From the NCBI GenBank assembly GCA_963920575.1, contig OY986969.1:18089288-18153287 (forward strand): DNA of 64,000 bases, in the 5' to 3' direction. Shown piece by piece: positions 20,506 through 31,814 of this stretch. The stretch's first letter is position 1, and each line of letters begins with the position of its first letter. A program made the position numbers and the translations under genes. The DNA comes from Narthecium ossifragum (taxonomy: Eukaryota; Streptophyta; Magnoliopsida; Dioscoreales; Nartheciaceae). The notes beneath the pieces were generated by a model. That model saw only the letters and a program-made list of their open reading frames with translations. It had not been told where the DNA came from and ran no database searches.

Positions 20506-23307
20506 TCAGTTTGAAATCCAACTGCATCCAACTTCCTTCTTCACCTTCCAATTTTCCATCAAACTCCTCAACTCAACCTTGCTATCTACCTTCCCTTCTG
20601 AAGCATAAAGATCTGAAAGGAGTACATATAATGCCGAGTCTTCCGGTTCTAAATGCATGATTCTCTGTGCAGACACCTCTGCGAGCTTGACGTCTCCATT
20701 TTCTTTGCAAGCACTCAAAAGTGCCCTCCATACTATAGCACATGGATCGAAAGGCATTGTTTCGATCAAATCCTTTGCTTCTGCTAATTTTCCAGCTCGA
20801 CACAGTATGTCAACCATGCAAGCATAGTGCTCCTCTGCGGGCTCAATGGCGTGTTCCTCAGTCATGGAATTGAATTGATAACAAGCCTCTGCAATCAATC
20901 CAGCATGGCCACAAGCAGAAAGAATGCCAACGAAGGTCACGTTGTTGGGTCTCACTCCTGAGGATTTCATCTGCATGAACACATTGATGGCTTCCCTTCC
21001 ATATCCATGATGAGCAAATGCAGATATCATAGCGTTCCATGTGATCACATCTTTATTGACAATTCTCTGAAAAATCTTTTGCGAGTCTTTGATTTCACTG
21101 CATTTGGCGTACATGGTAATCAGCGAGTTGGAAACCGGCATGTCTGATTCGAATGATCTTTTAATGACTTGACCATGGAACTGCAATCCCAGCTTGAGTT
21201 CTGCAACTGTGGCACAAGACATGAAGATGCTTGCGAAAGTCATGTAGCTTGATTTTATGCCCTTCTCGATCATTGTTTTATAAAACTTAAGAGACTCCTC
21301 AGGGAAGCCATTTTGTGCATAACCTGAAACCAAACCATTCCATGATATAGAATCTGGTAAAGATATCTCTTTGAACACTGCAAGAGCTTTCTCCATCTTC
21401 CAACAGTTTGAGTACATAGTGAGTAAAGCATTCATCAGGGCAGTATCAAAGACTATCCCGATCTTCTTTATTCGAGCATGGATCTGCTCACCAGTAAGCA
21501 ATGTTTTGACACAACTACAAGAATCAAGTAAAGCACAATAGGAGAATTCATTAAGTTCAAAACCAGATTTTTCCATTTCCCTCCAAATTCCAACTGATTT
21601 GACAAACAGTCCACACTGGGCATATCTCATAAGCATCATGTTCCATGAAAACAGATCTGGTTTCTCGGTATCTGAAAAGATTTTCTCCATGTCATCAGAT
21701 CTCCCACCATGATAGTACATCTCAAGGAGACAGTTTCTAAGATGAAGAACCTTGTTAAAACCAGCTTTTATGATGCTTCCATGAATCTGATTCCCCAAAC
21801 TAATAAAACTCAGCTTTGAACAGCTAAAAATGGCACCTGCAAACATTAATTCATCCACTTCAAAGCCTTTTGTTTGAGCCCGTGAGAAGAGCTTGATGGC
21901 CTCTTCATAAGATCCACTGTTCCTGTGCAAACTCATCATCAAATTAAATGAAACAGTGTCATGAGCTTTCATAGTTTCGATCATTCTAGTCGCATCTTCT
22001 AAACTTTGACTTCTACAGTACATGGTCAGTATAACGTTTTCAGTAACTTGATCAATATGATGTCTCAGTTTCAATATCAGAGAATGGGCCTTCCTTGCAT
22101 TGTTGGGAACAGTAACAGCTGCACAACAAGAAAGGAAACTTGCAAAGCTAGATTCATTCATCTTTATACCACTTGACAACAACATTTGAACAAGACCAAC
22201 ACCAAGATCACCCTCAGCATTATTTGCAAAACCATTAAGCAAAGAGTTCCATGTGACAATGTCTCGCACCCTGCATGTTTCAAACAAGAACATGGCATCT
22301 TCTAAACAGTGAGACCTTGAGTACATTGTGGTAAGAGAATTAACCACTGAGACATCCAAATCCAGGCCGACCTTAGTGATGTAACAATGAACTTGAAGTC
22401 CTTGATTAATTTCATTAGCGCTCGAGAATAAACTCAACAAACTAGAAACAACATAAGGACCAAAGTGCATACCAACATGATGAGAACTTCTGAATAGCTC
22501 AAAAGCATCATTAAGTGCACAATGATAAGAGTAACCTCTTAACACTATTTCCAATGAAGCCTCATTGAGATCACATATTTCCTCCAACAATCTTCTCAAG
22601 TCATCAAGTTCTCCTAACTCTACATAACCTTTCAAGAGTGCATTTCCCACATAACAATCCGAGCAAAACCCGGACTTCAAACTCTTTCCATGAATTTGCG
22701 TGAGATGTTCAAGACTACCCAATTTGGTGGAGGCCACCAGGACCGACACAAAGCTTGATTGAGATGGGCGGATTCCACACCGCATCATCTCACGGAAAGA
22801 ATGGAATCCACCACTAAAGTTTCTGGACCCAACAAACCCGGAGATCAATGTATTCCAAGAAACCACATCTCTTACACACATTCCATCAAATAACCTAAGT
22901 GCCAAAGGAATCGAACCACAAAGCCAATAAACATGGAGAAGGTTATTGCATACAAAGAGATCGGATTCCAACCCAGATCGTAGAATGAAGCAATGAGCCG
23001 TCTTGGCATCGCATGGGGATGGTGAAAATTTCGAATTCCGGAGAATGGCCAAGAGATGATCATATTTGGTGATATTGGTATTGTTTTCCCCGTAATTTGG
23101 ATTCGCCAAGGATGCCAAAACCCTACCACATGGAGCTGGGAGTGTTCCATTGAAGAGAAATTGGAATGGAAGAGCTTGGTGGGCTATAGCTGAGATGGTA
23201 CCAACTTTTTGTAAACATGGAAGCAGTCTCATGTACAGTGGAAGTTGGAAGGGGCCAACATAGATAGTTTTAACAGCTAGCTTTGGCCGTTTGGACTTCG
23301 GCAACAT
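20506..23307 (-). CDS. Pentatricopeptide repeat protein, PLS-E subclass
   Basis: This is a single-exon gene of 933 codons and the only intact host-type gene in the window. From about residue 80 onward it is a train of P-, L- and S-type PPR motifs, for example RDVVSWNTLISGF (146-158), DIVTWNSLLNGFA, DLFSWNMMLMRYA, DSISWNGLVSGYA and DVITWNAMISAFA. The last 84 residues form the E1/E2 tail (WRALLSACKENGDV...KKEVGCSWISN); there is no E+ or DYW domain. Such proteins bind organellar RNA one base per repeat and usually act in C-to-U editing, with a deaminase supplied in trans. The N-terminus (MLPKSKRPKLAVKT) is basic and could be an organelle transit peptide; the compartment cannot be fixed by eye. 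A Harbinger-type element starts 233 bp upstream of the ATG. I do not assign an orthologue. Confidence 0.95.
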   Translation of the reverse strand: MLPKSKRPKLAVKTIYVGPFQLPLYMRLLPCLQKVGTISAIAHQALPFQFLFNGTLPAPCGRVLASLANPNYGENNTNITKYDHLLAILRNSKFSPSPCDAKTAHCFILRSGLESDLFVCNNLLHVYWLCGSIPLALRLFDGMCVRDVVSWNTLISGFVGSRNFSGGFHSFREMMRCGIRPSQSSFVSVLVASTKLGSLEHLTQIHGKSLKSGFCSDCYVGNALLKGYVELGELDDLRRLLEEICDLNEASLEIVLRGYSYHCALNDAFELFRSSHHVGMHFGPYVVSSLLSLFSSANEINQGLQVHCYITKVGLDLDVSVVNSLTTMYSRSHCLEDAMFLFETCRVRDIVTWNSLLNGFANNAEGDLGVGLVQMLLSSGIKMNESSFASFLSCCAAVTVPNNARKAHSLILKLRHHIDQVTENVILTMYCRSQSLEDATRMIETMKAHDTVSFNLMMSLHRNSGSYEEAIKLFSRAQTKGFEVDELMFAGAIFSCSKLSFISLGNQIHGSIIKAGFNKVLHLRNCLLEMYYHGGRSDDMEKIFSDTEKPDLFSWNMMLMRYAQCGLFVKSVGIWREMEKSGFELNEFSYCALLDSCSCVKTLLTGEQIHARIKKIGIVFDTALMNALLTMYSNCWKMEKALAVFKEISLPDSISWNGLVSGYAQNGFPEESLKFYKTMIEKGIKSSYMTFASIFMSCATVAELKLGLQFHGQVIKRSFESDMPVSNSLITMYAKCSEIKDSQKIFQRIVNKDVITWNAMISAFAHHGYGREAINVFMQMKSSGVRPNNVTFVGILSACGHAGLIAEACYQFNSMTEEHAIEPAEEHYACMVDILCRAGKLAEAKDLIETMPFDPCAIVWRALLSACKENGDVKLAEVSAQRIMHLEPEDSALYVLLSDLYASEGKVDSKVELRSLMENWKVKKEVGCSWISN

Positions 23308-23536
23308 AATAAATAGGTAAGGGTTTTTGGCAAAAAACTCCCTACCTTAATCCTATATTCTGTAGCCCCCCTCTCCCTCTCTATAACTCTATTGGTATCT
23401 GCATTCGCCCCGTTTTATTATTGGTTTTCATTGTAAAAAGCCACCCAGATTTATTTTCCACCAAACAATTCTTTTGAAATACTATATTGGGAAAATATTA
23501 GGAGCTATGATGCCCCTATTTCAATCTTTTATCACC
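23308..23536. other. PPR gene upstream region
   Basis: These 229 bp lie between the PPR start codon and a Harbinger-type element, so they are the likely core promoter and 5' UTR. No clear TATA box is seen at a convincing distance. A pyrimidine stretch (CCCCCCTCTCCCTCTCT) lies near 23366. Confidence 0.4.
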
Positions 23537-23539
23537 TTA

Positions 23540-24875
23540 GCCCCTGTTTGGTGTGGGGTTAAGATAACCCGGGTTAAGGGGGGTTAAGGAATTTTGGGGT
23601 TAGAAAAGTGGGGTTAAGGAGTGGGGATAAATTTATTCTCATTTTGGTGTTTGGGGATAATGGGGGTTAAGTAGTGGGGATAAGGGGGGTTAAGAGTAGA
23701 ATTTGTAGCTAATACCAAAAATGCCTTTATATATAATGCCACGCCGAGAAGTGGCAAATAATATTAATCAAATCATACTGTAATAAAATAATAATATAAG
23801 TGGGTCCATGTGATTGGTCCATGTCATCTAAAATAGTATTATTTTAATATTAATAATATCATACTGTAATAAAATATTATTATAAGTGGGTCCATGTGCC
23901 ACGTGTCAACTGGTGATTGGTCCATGTCATCCAAAATAGTATTATTTTAATATTAATAATATCATACTGTAATAAAATATTATTATAAGTGGGTTCATGT
24001 GTCACGTGTCACCTCGTGATTGGTCCATGTCATCCAAAATAGTATTATTTAAATATTAATAATATCATACTGTAATAAAATATTATTATAAGTGGGTCCC
24101 ACATGCCATGTGTCACGTCGTGATTGATTCACGTCATCCAAAATGGCATTATTTTAATAATAATAATATCATATTGTAATAAAATATTATTATAAGTGGG
24201 TCCCACGTGCCACGTGTCACATCGTGATTGGTCCATGTCATCCAAGATAGTATTATTTTAATATTACTAATATCATACTGTAATAAAAATATTAATATAA
24301 GTGGGTCCCACGTGCCACATGTCACGTCGTGATTGATCCACGTCATCTAAAATAGTATTATTTTAATATTAATAATATCATACTGTAATAAAATATTAAT
24401 ATAAGTGGGTCACACATGCCACGTGTCACCTCGTGATTGGGCCACGTCATCCAAAATAATATTATTTTAATATTACTAATATCGTACTGTGATAAAATAT
24501 TAATATAAATGTGTCCCACATGCCACGTATCACCTCGTGATTGGTCCACATTAATTTAATAATTTAACCATATCTCCACTTCAAGCACCAACCAAACACC
24601 AAAACTTAGAAAATCCCAGAAAGTCACTCCCCAGAAAATCACTGAAGTGAATTCACTCCCCAAAAAATCACTCCACTTCAGCTCACTTCTCAGCAACCAA
24701 ACAGGCCCATATTAGAACAATATCATTTGAGGGTAGTATAGTCATTTAGGTCATGGTGCTTAACCCAGGATAAATTTATCCCCGGTTAACCCCATTACCT
24801 AACCCCATTCTTGTTTGGGGATAAATGGGGGGTTAAGGGGGGATAACCCCCCTTAACCCCACACCAAACAGGGGC
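23540..24875. mobile_element. Non-autonomous PIF/Harbinger-type transposon
   Basis: The termini are perfect inverted repeats for 24 bp, beginning GCCCCTGTTTGGTGTGGGG, flanked by the 3-bp duplication TTA (23537-23539 and 24876-24878) typical of PIF/Harbinger. Length is 1336 bp. It encodes nothing. Most of the interior is a ~104-bp minisatellite. TIR-adjacent GGGGTTAAGG repeats resemble the right end of the transposase-bearing region at 52602, pointing to the same superfamily. Confidence 0.92.
23801..24545. repeat. ~104-bp minisatellite within the Harbinger-type element
   Basis: The unit starts GTGGGTCC, contains CCACGTGTCAC and GTGATTGGTCCATGTCATCC, then a long AT part (AATATCATACTGTAATAAAA). 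Unit starts are at about 23802, 23886, 23989, 24092, 24196, 24301, 24405 and 24508; the period is 103-105 bp after a shorter first unit. Each unit carries a G-box-like CACGTG. Confidence 0.92.
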
Positions 24876-24878
24876 TTA

Positions 24879-26016
24879 GAGTCTGAATTTGACTCAACCA
24901 AAATCAATTGACTCATTAAGGATAATTTGATCACTCAATGCTAATTTGTTTATTGTTTCTTGAGTGAGTTAGAATTAATAGCAAAAATTTAAAATACAGA
25001 AATGTGATGCAGGACCAAGTCCAGATCCAGACCAAGCTGAGTCTGATCCGGAGAGACTTCCTGGGCGTTCAGATCGTGTTCGGACTCCCTCAGTCCGACT
25101 CAGATCTCCGTATGACCGTGACAGTCGGATGGGCATAAGTTTTGACCCCGATGTCCAATCGGGGCGTATGACCAACCGTTTCAACCCACTTGACAAGCCC
25201 CACAAGATTCATCGGAGATCTCTCTATGACTTGGACCTCCAAAGATCTAGATTCCTTCTCTTTATGGTTTAAAAATCCATTTTTGTGTAAAACTTTTCTT
25301 TTTAGACAGGTTATCGGTCTTTATTATTTTTAGTATGTTTTCCTATTTCTAGTCGTTTTCTTCTTTTCTTAATTCGGATTGGTTCATTAGTTATTGGGTT
25401 TGAGTTTAATTCCTGATTTGAGTCCATCTGTAAGTTGGTCTCTCCTTATCCTATAAAATGAGTTTTAGGGTTTGTAATTAGGAGAGTATTTTATAAATAG
25501 AATCTTTGAGTAGTTTCTTCTCTTTGAGAATTCTAGTGGTCTCACAAGAGACTTTCATGTTTACCCTGTGCCAAAATGGCTGCATTTTGCTTCTATTGAA
25601 TCCGCATTCGACCAGTGTGTATCAATCCATCAACTAAGGATGATTTAGTACATTAATTAACCAATCAAAAATAATTTACTAATTGGTACTTGACTGAGTT
25701 AAAATAAGCAAAATTAATTGAATTACTTAAAATAATTTGGCAATTTTTGTGAGTAAAACTAATAAGAGAAGGCATAAAATGTAAACATCAATAAGATAGG
25801 AGATATTATGAAATATGACGTAATATGGCTACAAAATGTAAACATCAATAAGATAGGAGATATTATGAAATATGACGTAATATGGCTACAAGGTAGCGAG
25901 AATATGCCGAAAACCAAATAGGCAAATAGCCACTAGTAGGGGATATCAATATGCTCCATTAGAAGCCATGTGATACTATCCTAATTAAATATCAGTTATC
26001 CACTATTATGTAATAT
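24879..26016. other. Intergenic region with a probable degenerate LTR
   Basis: From about 25000 to 25620 there is a region with CCTATAAAATGAG (about 25450) and TTATAAATAG (about 25490) and sequence style typical of a plant LTR (TAGGGTTTGTAATTAGGAGAG), but boundaries and a partner were not found. The open minus frame at 24975-25205 is not recognisable. I see no gene. Confidence 0.4.
25776..25889 (+). repeat. 57-bp direct duplication
   Basis: A unit beginning AAAATGTAAACATCAATAAG occurs at 25776 and 25833 in immediate tandem, essentially identical. It is recent and non-coding. Confidence 0.9.
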
Positions 26017-26019
26017 TAA

Positions 26020-26214
26020 GCCCCCGTTTGATTCCGGATTAGAATGTGATTAAGGGGGTTAACCCCATTCTTAACTCCAAACACCAAAATTGTGAAATAT
26101 GGGTTAACACACTATTCCACCTACCACATTCATCTTTACTTCTTACCCTCATTCATTACCCTCACTTTTTCTAACCCCGTTAACTTTATTCCCCATAACC
26201 CCGAACCAAACGGA
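26020..26214. mobile_element. Small Harbinger-type MITE
   Basis: The ends GCCCCCGTTTGATTCCGG and CCGAACCAAACGGA are imperfect inverted repeats next to TAA on each side (26017-26019 and 26215-26217). The interior has GGGGTTAACCCC-like sequence and CCAAACACCAAAATTG, resembling the right part of the Harbinger region near 52500. About 195 bp. Confidence 0.6.
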
Positions 26215-26333
26215 TAAGTGTGAGTCTGTATCATATGCCTACCATCTGTCACGACCATCTTCAGTTATGTACGTGCTAACTTCACTAACCCTCATAATTC
26301 TCTCTCTTCACTAACATACGTACTCTATACTAC

Positions 26334-26361
26334 CACTCTCTCTCTCTCTCTCTCTCTCTCG
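26334..26361. repeat. (CT)n microsatellite
   Basis: About 14 CT repeats. No other feature is seen between 26217 and 26599. Confidence 0.95.
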
Positions 26362-26599
26362 TGACTCCACCTCCATCATCAGATAAAAACTCTTTTGGAC
26401 TCTTCTCCACCATCTGATGTATGCTTTGCCTCTTATAAGATTGATGAAGCTGTCGTGGGCTAATAGGATTTGCATAAGTCAGTTTATAGTTCACTTGCCT
26501 CAACCTATAGACTAAATAGGCCCAATTAATCAATAAAACAAAACTCGGTCGTCATATCTCGACCTCTCTCCCTTTTAGTCCTCACCTTGTCATACTTTT

Positions 26600-26985
26600 T
26601 GATGAATAAATATAATATCTCGCAAGTATACGAATCGGTGAAATCAATATAGCAGCAAGGTGAGTATCGTACCCACAGAGATTTATAGATATTATTAGGG
26701 TAAAACGCTAAAGAAGATTAGAAAGTAAAGAAAGTCAGAAAGTGATAGAAAATCTGATAGATGAAGACTAAGGTTCTGATTTCACCATAACATCCTCATT
26801 CTATGCATTGAATCAGCAAAATCTCAATTTAATTTCAAGGGTTCGTTCTTCCAGTATGATAATTCGTTCGGTCGTGGTGTCACCAAGTACCCTTAACTAA
26901 CCATAGCTAATGAACCCATAACTAAGTGTCAATCAAGAATCCATTAAGTTATGAATGGAAATTCTGCTCGGGTAAGGGTGATCCT
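26600..26985 (-). mobile_element. Fragment of an Athila/Tat-like LTR
   Basis: On plus it begins TGATGAATAAATATAATATC and includes GTACCCACAGAGATTTA, the LTR 3'-end style seen on the minus strand at 1-700, 3918 and 34331 (a TCCACAG/CCCACAGAG block). It is cut off near 26985-26998, where a chromovirus-type LTR piece begins. No target duplication can be assigned. Confidence 0.5.
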
Positions 26986-27660
26986 GCATGTTATTGTTCC
27001 TTGACCTCCTGATAACATGTTCAGGAGAGAGGTTTCATGACATGATCCCTTGGGACATCGATAGGGTTATGGGACCCCGTGGCATCCTTTAGACTTAGGC
27101 GGAGAAAAGACACTGTTGTTATTTCCCTTCCTTTCTGTGCAACGTAGAATAGCGTAGAACCCTACTGAGCTTTGTTGCTCACTTCAATCCGGGCTGCATC
27201 GGCGATGCAGGTCGATGCAGTTCTTTCCTTTCAGGTGATCTTCTAGGCGTTGGCGCGCCATTCTCGAGGTGATCATGGACTTGGAGTTTCAAGGAGTACT
27301 TGACAATCCTGGAGTTTCCCCTTTTGTTAATAGTTGTACATTTATAGTTGTATTAAATGTATAATTTTCCTCTTCAAGGATTTGATCATCTGTATTAAAT
27401 TTTGTATTGAGGGTTGGCGAATTGTTGTATAAATAGATTTTGTACCAGAACCTGTGTCAGTCAGTGAAATGATAATAGTAGAATTGTATTCATGCTGAAA
27501 TTAGAACTGTTATAATTATTGTTTTAATTTGAGGTGAAATTTTAAACTACACAGAGTTCAAATTGAGAAAATACAGGGAAGACTCTCGCCATTTGATGTT
27601 AGAGTTTGGGACCCTCACGCCCCGGACCGGATGGGTTTTCTGGGTCGGGGTGTGACAACA

Positions 27661-27676
27661 TGGGAATCAGAGCATG
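27661..27676 (+). promoter_or_regulatory. Primer binding site, initiator tRNA-Met type
   Basis: Three bases after the LTR end (GTGACA, 27652-27657) is TGGGAATCAGAGCATG. The usual plant tRNA-iMet site is TGGTATCAGAGC, so this is a near match. Open frames between here and 28707 have no recognisable domain; this stretch is read as the untranslated leader. Confidence 0.72.
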
Positions 27677-30023
27677 TTGTAGGTCCCAAGGATATGATTA
27701 GGCTTGCGGTTAAGGTTTTGAGTGTGGAATGGGATAGTTCTAGGTCTAGAACATCCTTGCATGGATGTTTGCGACTGTGTGTGATGTGCTTATTTATCTT
27801 GATTGTTGTTGTGTTTTGGTTTTTGGCAGTATCGTGACACCTCAAGGGGAGGTGTGCACGCACGCCGGTGTCGTCTGTTCTCTCGCCTGACAGTGTCTCC
27901 CCTCGTGCTGGAGATGAGCGAGTAGGGAATAGGACGTGTCGCCTTTATACTCTTGGAATCCTGAGAGGTGGACCCGTTGTAGTCCAGAGGCGATGTTGGA
28001 GATCATTCGACAGTAGAGGACTGATTGAAGGAGGTGTCACGGATCCCGGATGTTTTGGACATTCTTGAGTATTGCTTGCTGAGAAAGCCGTTGTTTACTT
28101 CCCTTCCTAGAAAGTGTTGCGTAGTGGTGCTTGTTGGGGCCACTAGGGACACTATTGGTTGTGTGTTGGGAACAGTTCGCGTATTGTTCTCTGACACCTA
28201 CCCTTGGAGGGTGGTGTAGTTGGGAGTACCTCCCTCTGTTCTTGGTACTTGCACCGCGTGGCAGCACACGGGTTGGTTGGATCACTTGGGTCGGTTTGCT
28301 AGAGCGACAGCTGGGGACGCTCTGGACTGTACTCCGAATACTGAGACAGATGACTTGAGGGTTGACACCGGACTGTTGGTCGGTGATCGTGGTGAATTTT
28401 GCGGTTGTCGTTCCTTCTTATGGGGAACGACAGGGTAGCCGTTGGTAAAGGCAATAGTTCCAGCATCAGCGACAGCCGTGGCAGCAGCAGCGTTGTGCCA
28501 GTCTTTTGAGAGGTAGCCTGAACCACTAGACTGAGAGGGAACCCACAAGGTGCTTGAGTGCTAGCCGCCGGGAGCCTTTTCGCCGACGGTGCTGGTTGTG
28601 AGGGGCGCGAGACACTTACCGCAGAGCAGTCGGGCGTGACGCATGGTGTGGAGCAGAGCAGTGAGTTGATGTCTCAGCTAGGGCAGGTATCTGGGCCAGA
28701 CGCGGGATGTCGCGCCCCGACCCGCGTAGGCCCAACCGGGCCGGGCGACGCGAACCGGAACTTAACCTACTGCGGAAATTTGGCGAGGTTTCCCTCTAAT
28801 CATAGTGGTTACCCTAATAAGCATAATCATCCTGTATTATACAACAATTATAAAGCTCAACACACAAAGCTGGAATATAGTACAAATCCTCAAACAGGGA
28901 ATGTTATACAAAATCGCTCCCGTAGGAGACTATCTAACCAAGGTGTACACGGACAGATCACAGCTCCTCAAGCTCCGCCAGACGCCGCCACGTCACCGAA
29001 CACCTGCCCGGTAGGGGCAACCGAAGAAGAGCTAGTGCCAGCACCTGCAAAACGCAGCCCGGGTAGGTGTGAGCACTAAGCTCAGCAGGGACACTACACT
29101 ACGACACTCACAAAGGAAGGGAACACAACAGTGTCGTCCCCAAGCAAAGCCTAGGTGTATCACAGGGGTCCCATAACCCCACCGGATACCCCTGAGTGCC
29201 CCAGTCGTGGTCTTCCAGCGAACTGGTCACACACTGGGTCACACTCAGTCAGACAGGAAAACGGCACTGCCAACTCACGACAGGATCCTGGGCACTGTCG
29301 GCGGGTAGCACCGCTGGGTAGTCACACCTGCCACCCAAGAGTTCTAGAAGGATTGGGTACCGGCTACACCACGACTTGGCTCAAGGCCGACACGACCTCT
29401 AAACATCAAGCACAACAGTATTCATGTCCAACTAACCCTATCATCGAAAAGACTGAATACTACAAATCGAGTCCTGGACCAAGCTACCCGCACGGTCCTA
29501 AGAGATAGATCCGGGCTACCCGGAAGCTCCGGATCGGCAACGCCCTAAACAAATGCAACTAATGCACAACACAATGCATGCTATGAACATGCGCAGAATA
29601 AAACATGTAAGCATGCAACAGGATGTGATGATATATCAAAGAAGGTCTGGGCACGGCACCCTGCCGGCCCGGGGTGGTGAGCGATTAAAGTAAGGTCTAG
29701 GGAACTGCTGCAGTGGTACCACCACCAGCTGCCAGCAGTTCACCACAACACCTGCACCGGGAAACAGCCCCGCAAACAACAGCTTACAGATATAGCAGAT
29801 AAGGCCCTCGGCGCACGCCGGCATGCAAGGCTATGGAAAGCTGTAGGGCTACCCGCCCGTTTATTCTAAACATCCCGGGAGTCATCACTCTCCCGGTTCA
29901 CCACTGCCCTATTATAGGGCTAACATGCTTAATCATATGTATAAGATATCAAGACAGTAAGGAAAACTGTCATACAAAGCCCCGCGGGCAAAACCCACTT
30001 AAAACACCCTTCAGCCACTAAAG

Positions 30024-30254
30024 GATCGATCCTTCTCATCAAGAGGATCGATCCCTTCAGTACTTAGGGAAAACTCGTCTTTGTGAACCAAAGAGATCGA
30101 TCCTTCTCATCAAGAGGATCGATCCTCTTGTAACCAGAGACCCGTCGTTCCCCAGCCACCAAAGGATCGATCTCTCCCTCCAGGAGAATCGATCCCGCAC
30201 GGGCTGGGCAAGACTCACCAAAGGGGATCGATCCTTCCTCAAAGAGGATCGATC
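30024..30254 (-). promoter_or_regulatory. Downstream palindrome doublets (GGATCGATCC), LTR copy 4
   Basis: GATCGATC cores start at 30024/30046, 30095/30117, 30165/30187 and 30226/30247, with internal spacing 22, 22, 22 and 21 bp. Doublets repeat at 71, 70 and 61 bp. In LTR orientation this is 3' of the TATA box. The geometry equals that of the unrelated Athila-like LTR at 539-2359. Confidence 0.9.
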
Positions 30255-30626
30255 CCGATGGGTTCTCCGGCGTACTTCCGACGAGGAATACCGCCGGAAA
30301 ACTCATCCAAACTTCATGAAACTCTGGGATCTGATAGATCAGAACCCCACGAGTCTAAAACCGGCAAAAACACAGAAAACCAACAACTATATACGCAGAT
30401 CTAAGCAATAAACCACAGATCAAACTGGAAAACTCAAAACCCCGAAGAGAGATGTCGGTAGGATCCCTACCGGAGCAAACGCAGCTTAGATCCAAGCAGC
30501 TAGGCCTTGGATCGTCCTCAACGCCTTCGAAAATTCCAAGATCCGAGCTCAAATCGCCGGATTTTCAAAAGGATTTCAAAGAAGAAGGTTCGTCTGCTTT
30601 ATAGGCAAACGAACCGAACTATGAAG

Positions 30627-30724
30627 GATCGATCCTTACCAAAGGAAGGATCGATCACCTCATGACGATCTCACTTGACTTTCTGGCACGAGAGGATCGA
30701 TCTCTTAGCTAGAGAGGATCGATC
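30627..30724 (-). promoter_or_regulatory. Upstream palindrome doublets (GGATCGATCC), LTR copy 4
   Basis: Cores start at 30627/30649 and 30695/30717, both 22 bp apart and 68 bp between doublets. They sit just 5', in LTR orientation, of the minus-strand TATA box near 30600 and use the same core as the downstream block of this LTR. Confidence 0.88.
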
Positions 30725-31199
30725 CTTTTTGTGCTGAAAGCTAAACTTAGGCTAGAATTCAAGCCTAAGTCCAGATCTTTCGATCCCGGGTTCCACTAAC
30801 CATCCTAAGCAAACATTACCACAAACATGGTCAGTGTATGTACAAGCGTGAGTGTGGAACTAGCCGACAAGGTGCAATTTACCAAATTGCCCTTGTGGTC
30901 CACAGCGAGCCACAGGAGGGGAGGGACGGGTCCTCACACGGGAATTCAAATTCCAGATAGTGCCTTGCCGGAGACGAGGCAGCGACCAGTCTTACCAGAG
31001 TTTCACACACTTTTGAGGAGAGAGCAGCTTCAGTAGTAGCCGTTTCAGAGCCACCTTCCTCCAGATTTCAGATTCCGAGAGGTCTTCAATCGGCTAGACT
31101 TGATTGTGGCACGCCAAGGTAACGAGGTGTGAGGATCAGGGGGACCGGGACGGGGGTCAGCCACAGGCCGGTTGTTCATTGATGAGGGATCAAAAGGTC

Positions 31200-31683
31200 A
31201 CCGGACGCAGCAGGTGAAGATCGAGTTTTCTAATTTCCCAAGGGAGGATCCAATAGTCTGGCTTAATAGAGTGGAATAATTCTTCGAAATGCAGAATACT
31301 TCGAAGGATCAGCCCGTTCGCTAGGCTTCATACTTCAAATGAGTGGTGGCAATGGGTTAAACGCATATATCGTGATGGTCGTACATACATTACATGGAAA
31401 ACATTTGAAAGAGAACTTAAACAGAGATTTGGGTCCTTGAACTACATCAACCATGATGAGGCCCTATCACATATCCGCCAGAAGGGATTGTTGGAAGAAT
31501 ATATGGAAGAATTTGATTGTGGTGAATCAAGTGACGGGTTGGCCAGAATCCGCATTGATGGGCGCCTTCTTAGGTGGACTATAGGAGGACATCGCAGATG
31601 AGGTTCATCTTTTTCGACCTCGAACATTGGCATCCACTATAGAGATGGCAAGGTTAGCGGATGAGAAGATCCGACGGCAGTGA
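31200..31683 (+). pseudogene. Chromovirus gag remnant
   Basis: Frames broken by stops encode a retrotransposon gag domain: WLNRVEQFFEMQNTSK near 31258-31305, then conserved WW and F-x-L-x-QRF-like segments (FERELKQRFGSLN near 31405-31440) and an EYMEEF-like helix near 31495-31515. Gag forms the retrotransposon particle. There are too many stops for expression. Confidence 0.75.
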
Positions 31684-31814
31684 TGGCGTCCTACACAATT
31701 CAAAACCTCACGAACCTTGGCTAGACCAAGCCCCAACCTAGGGGCTGTTGAGCGGTGACCATGCCAAATAGACCCGGGCCACCACAGCAAAATACATGAA
31801 GAATTCTACCTGGG

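Larger units (their letters stand above)
28708..30938 (-). mobile_element. Chromovirus-type solo LTR (copy 4), inverted
   Basis: On minus it starts TGTGAGGACCCGTCCC and ends TCGGGGCGCGACA. Perfect duplication CGGGA flanks it (28703-28707, 30939-30943). Length is 2231 bp. The minus-strand TATA (CCTATAAAG) is near 30598-30606. It interrupts the leader-gag junction of the chromovirus described at 26998-33102. Confidence 0.95.

Noticed and set aside
28003..29079. Many open frames of 64-173 codons
   Set aside because: The area is the untranslated leader of a decayed chromovirus and the U5 side of an inverted LTR; no domain is recognisable and frames overlap on both strands.
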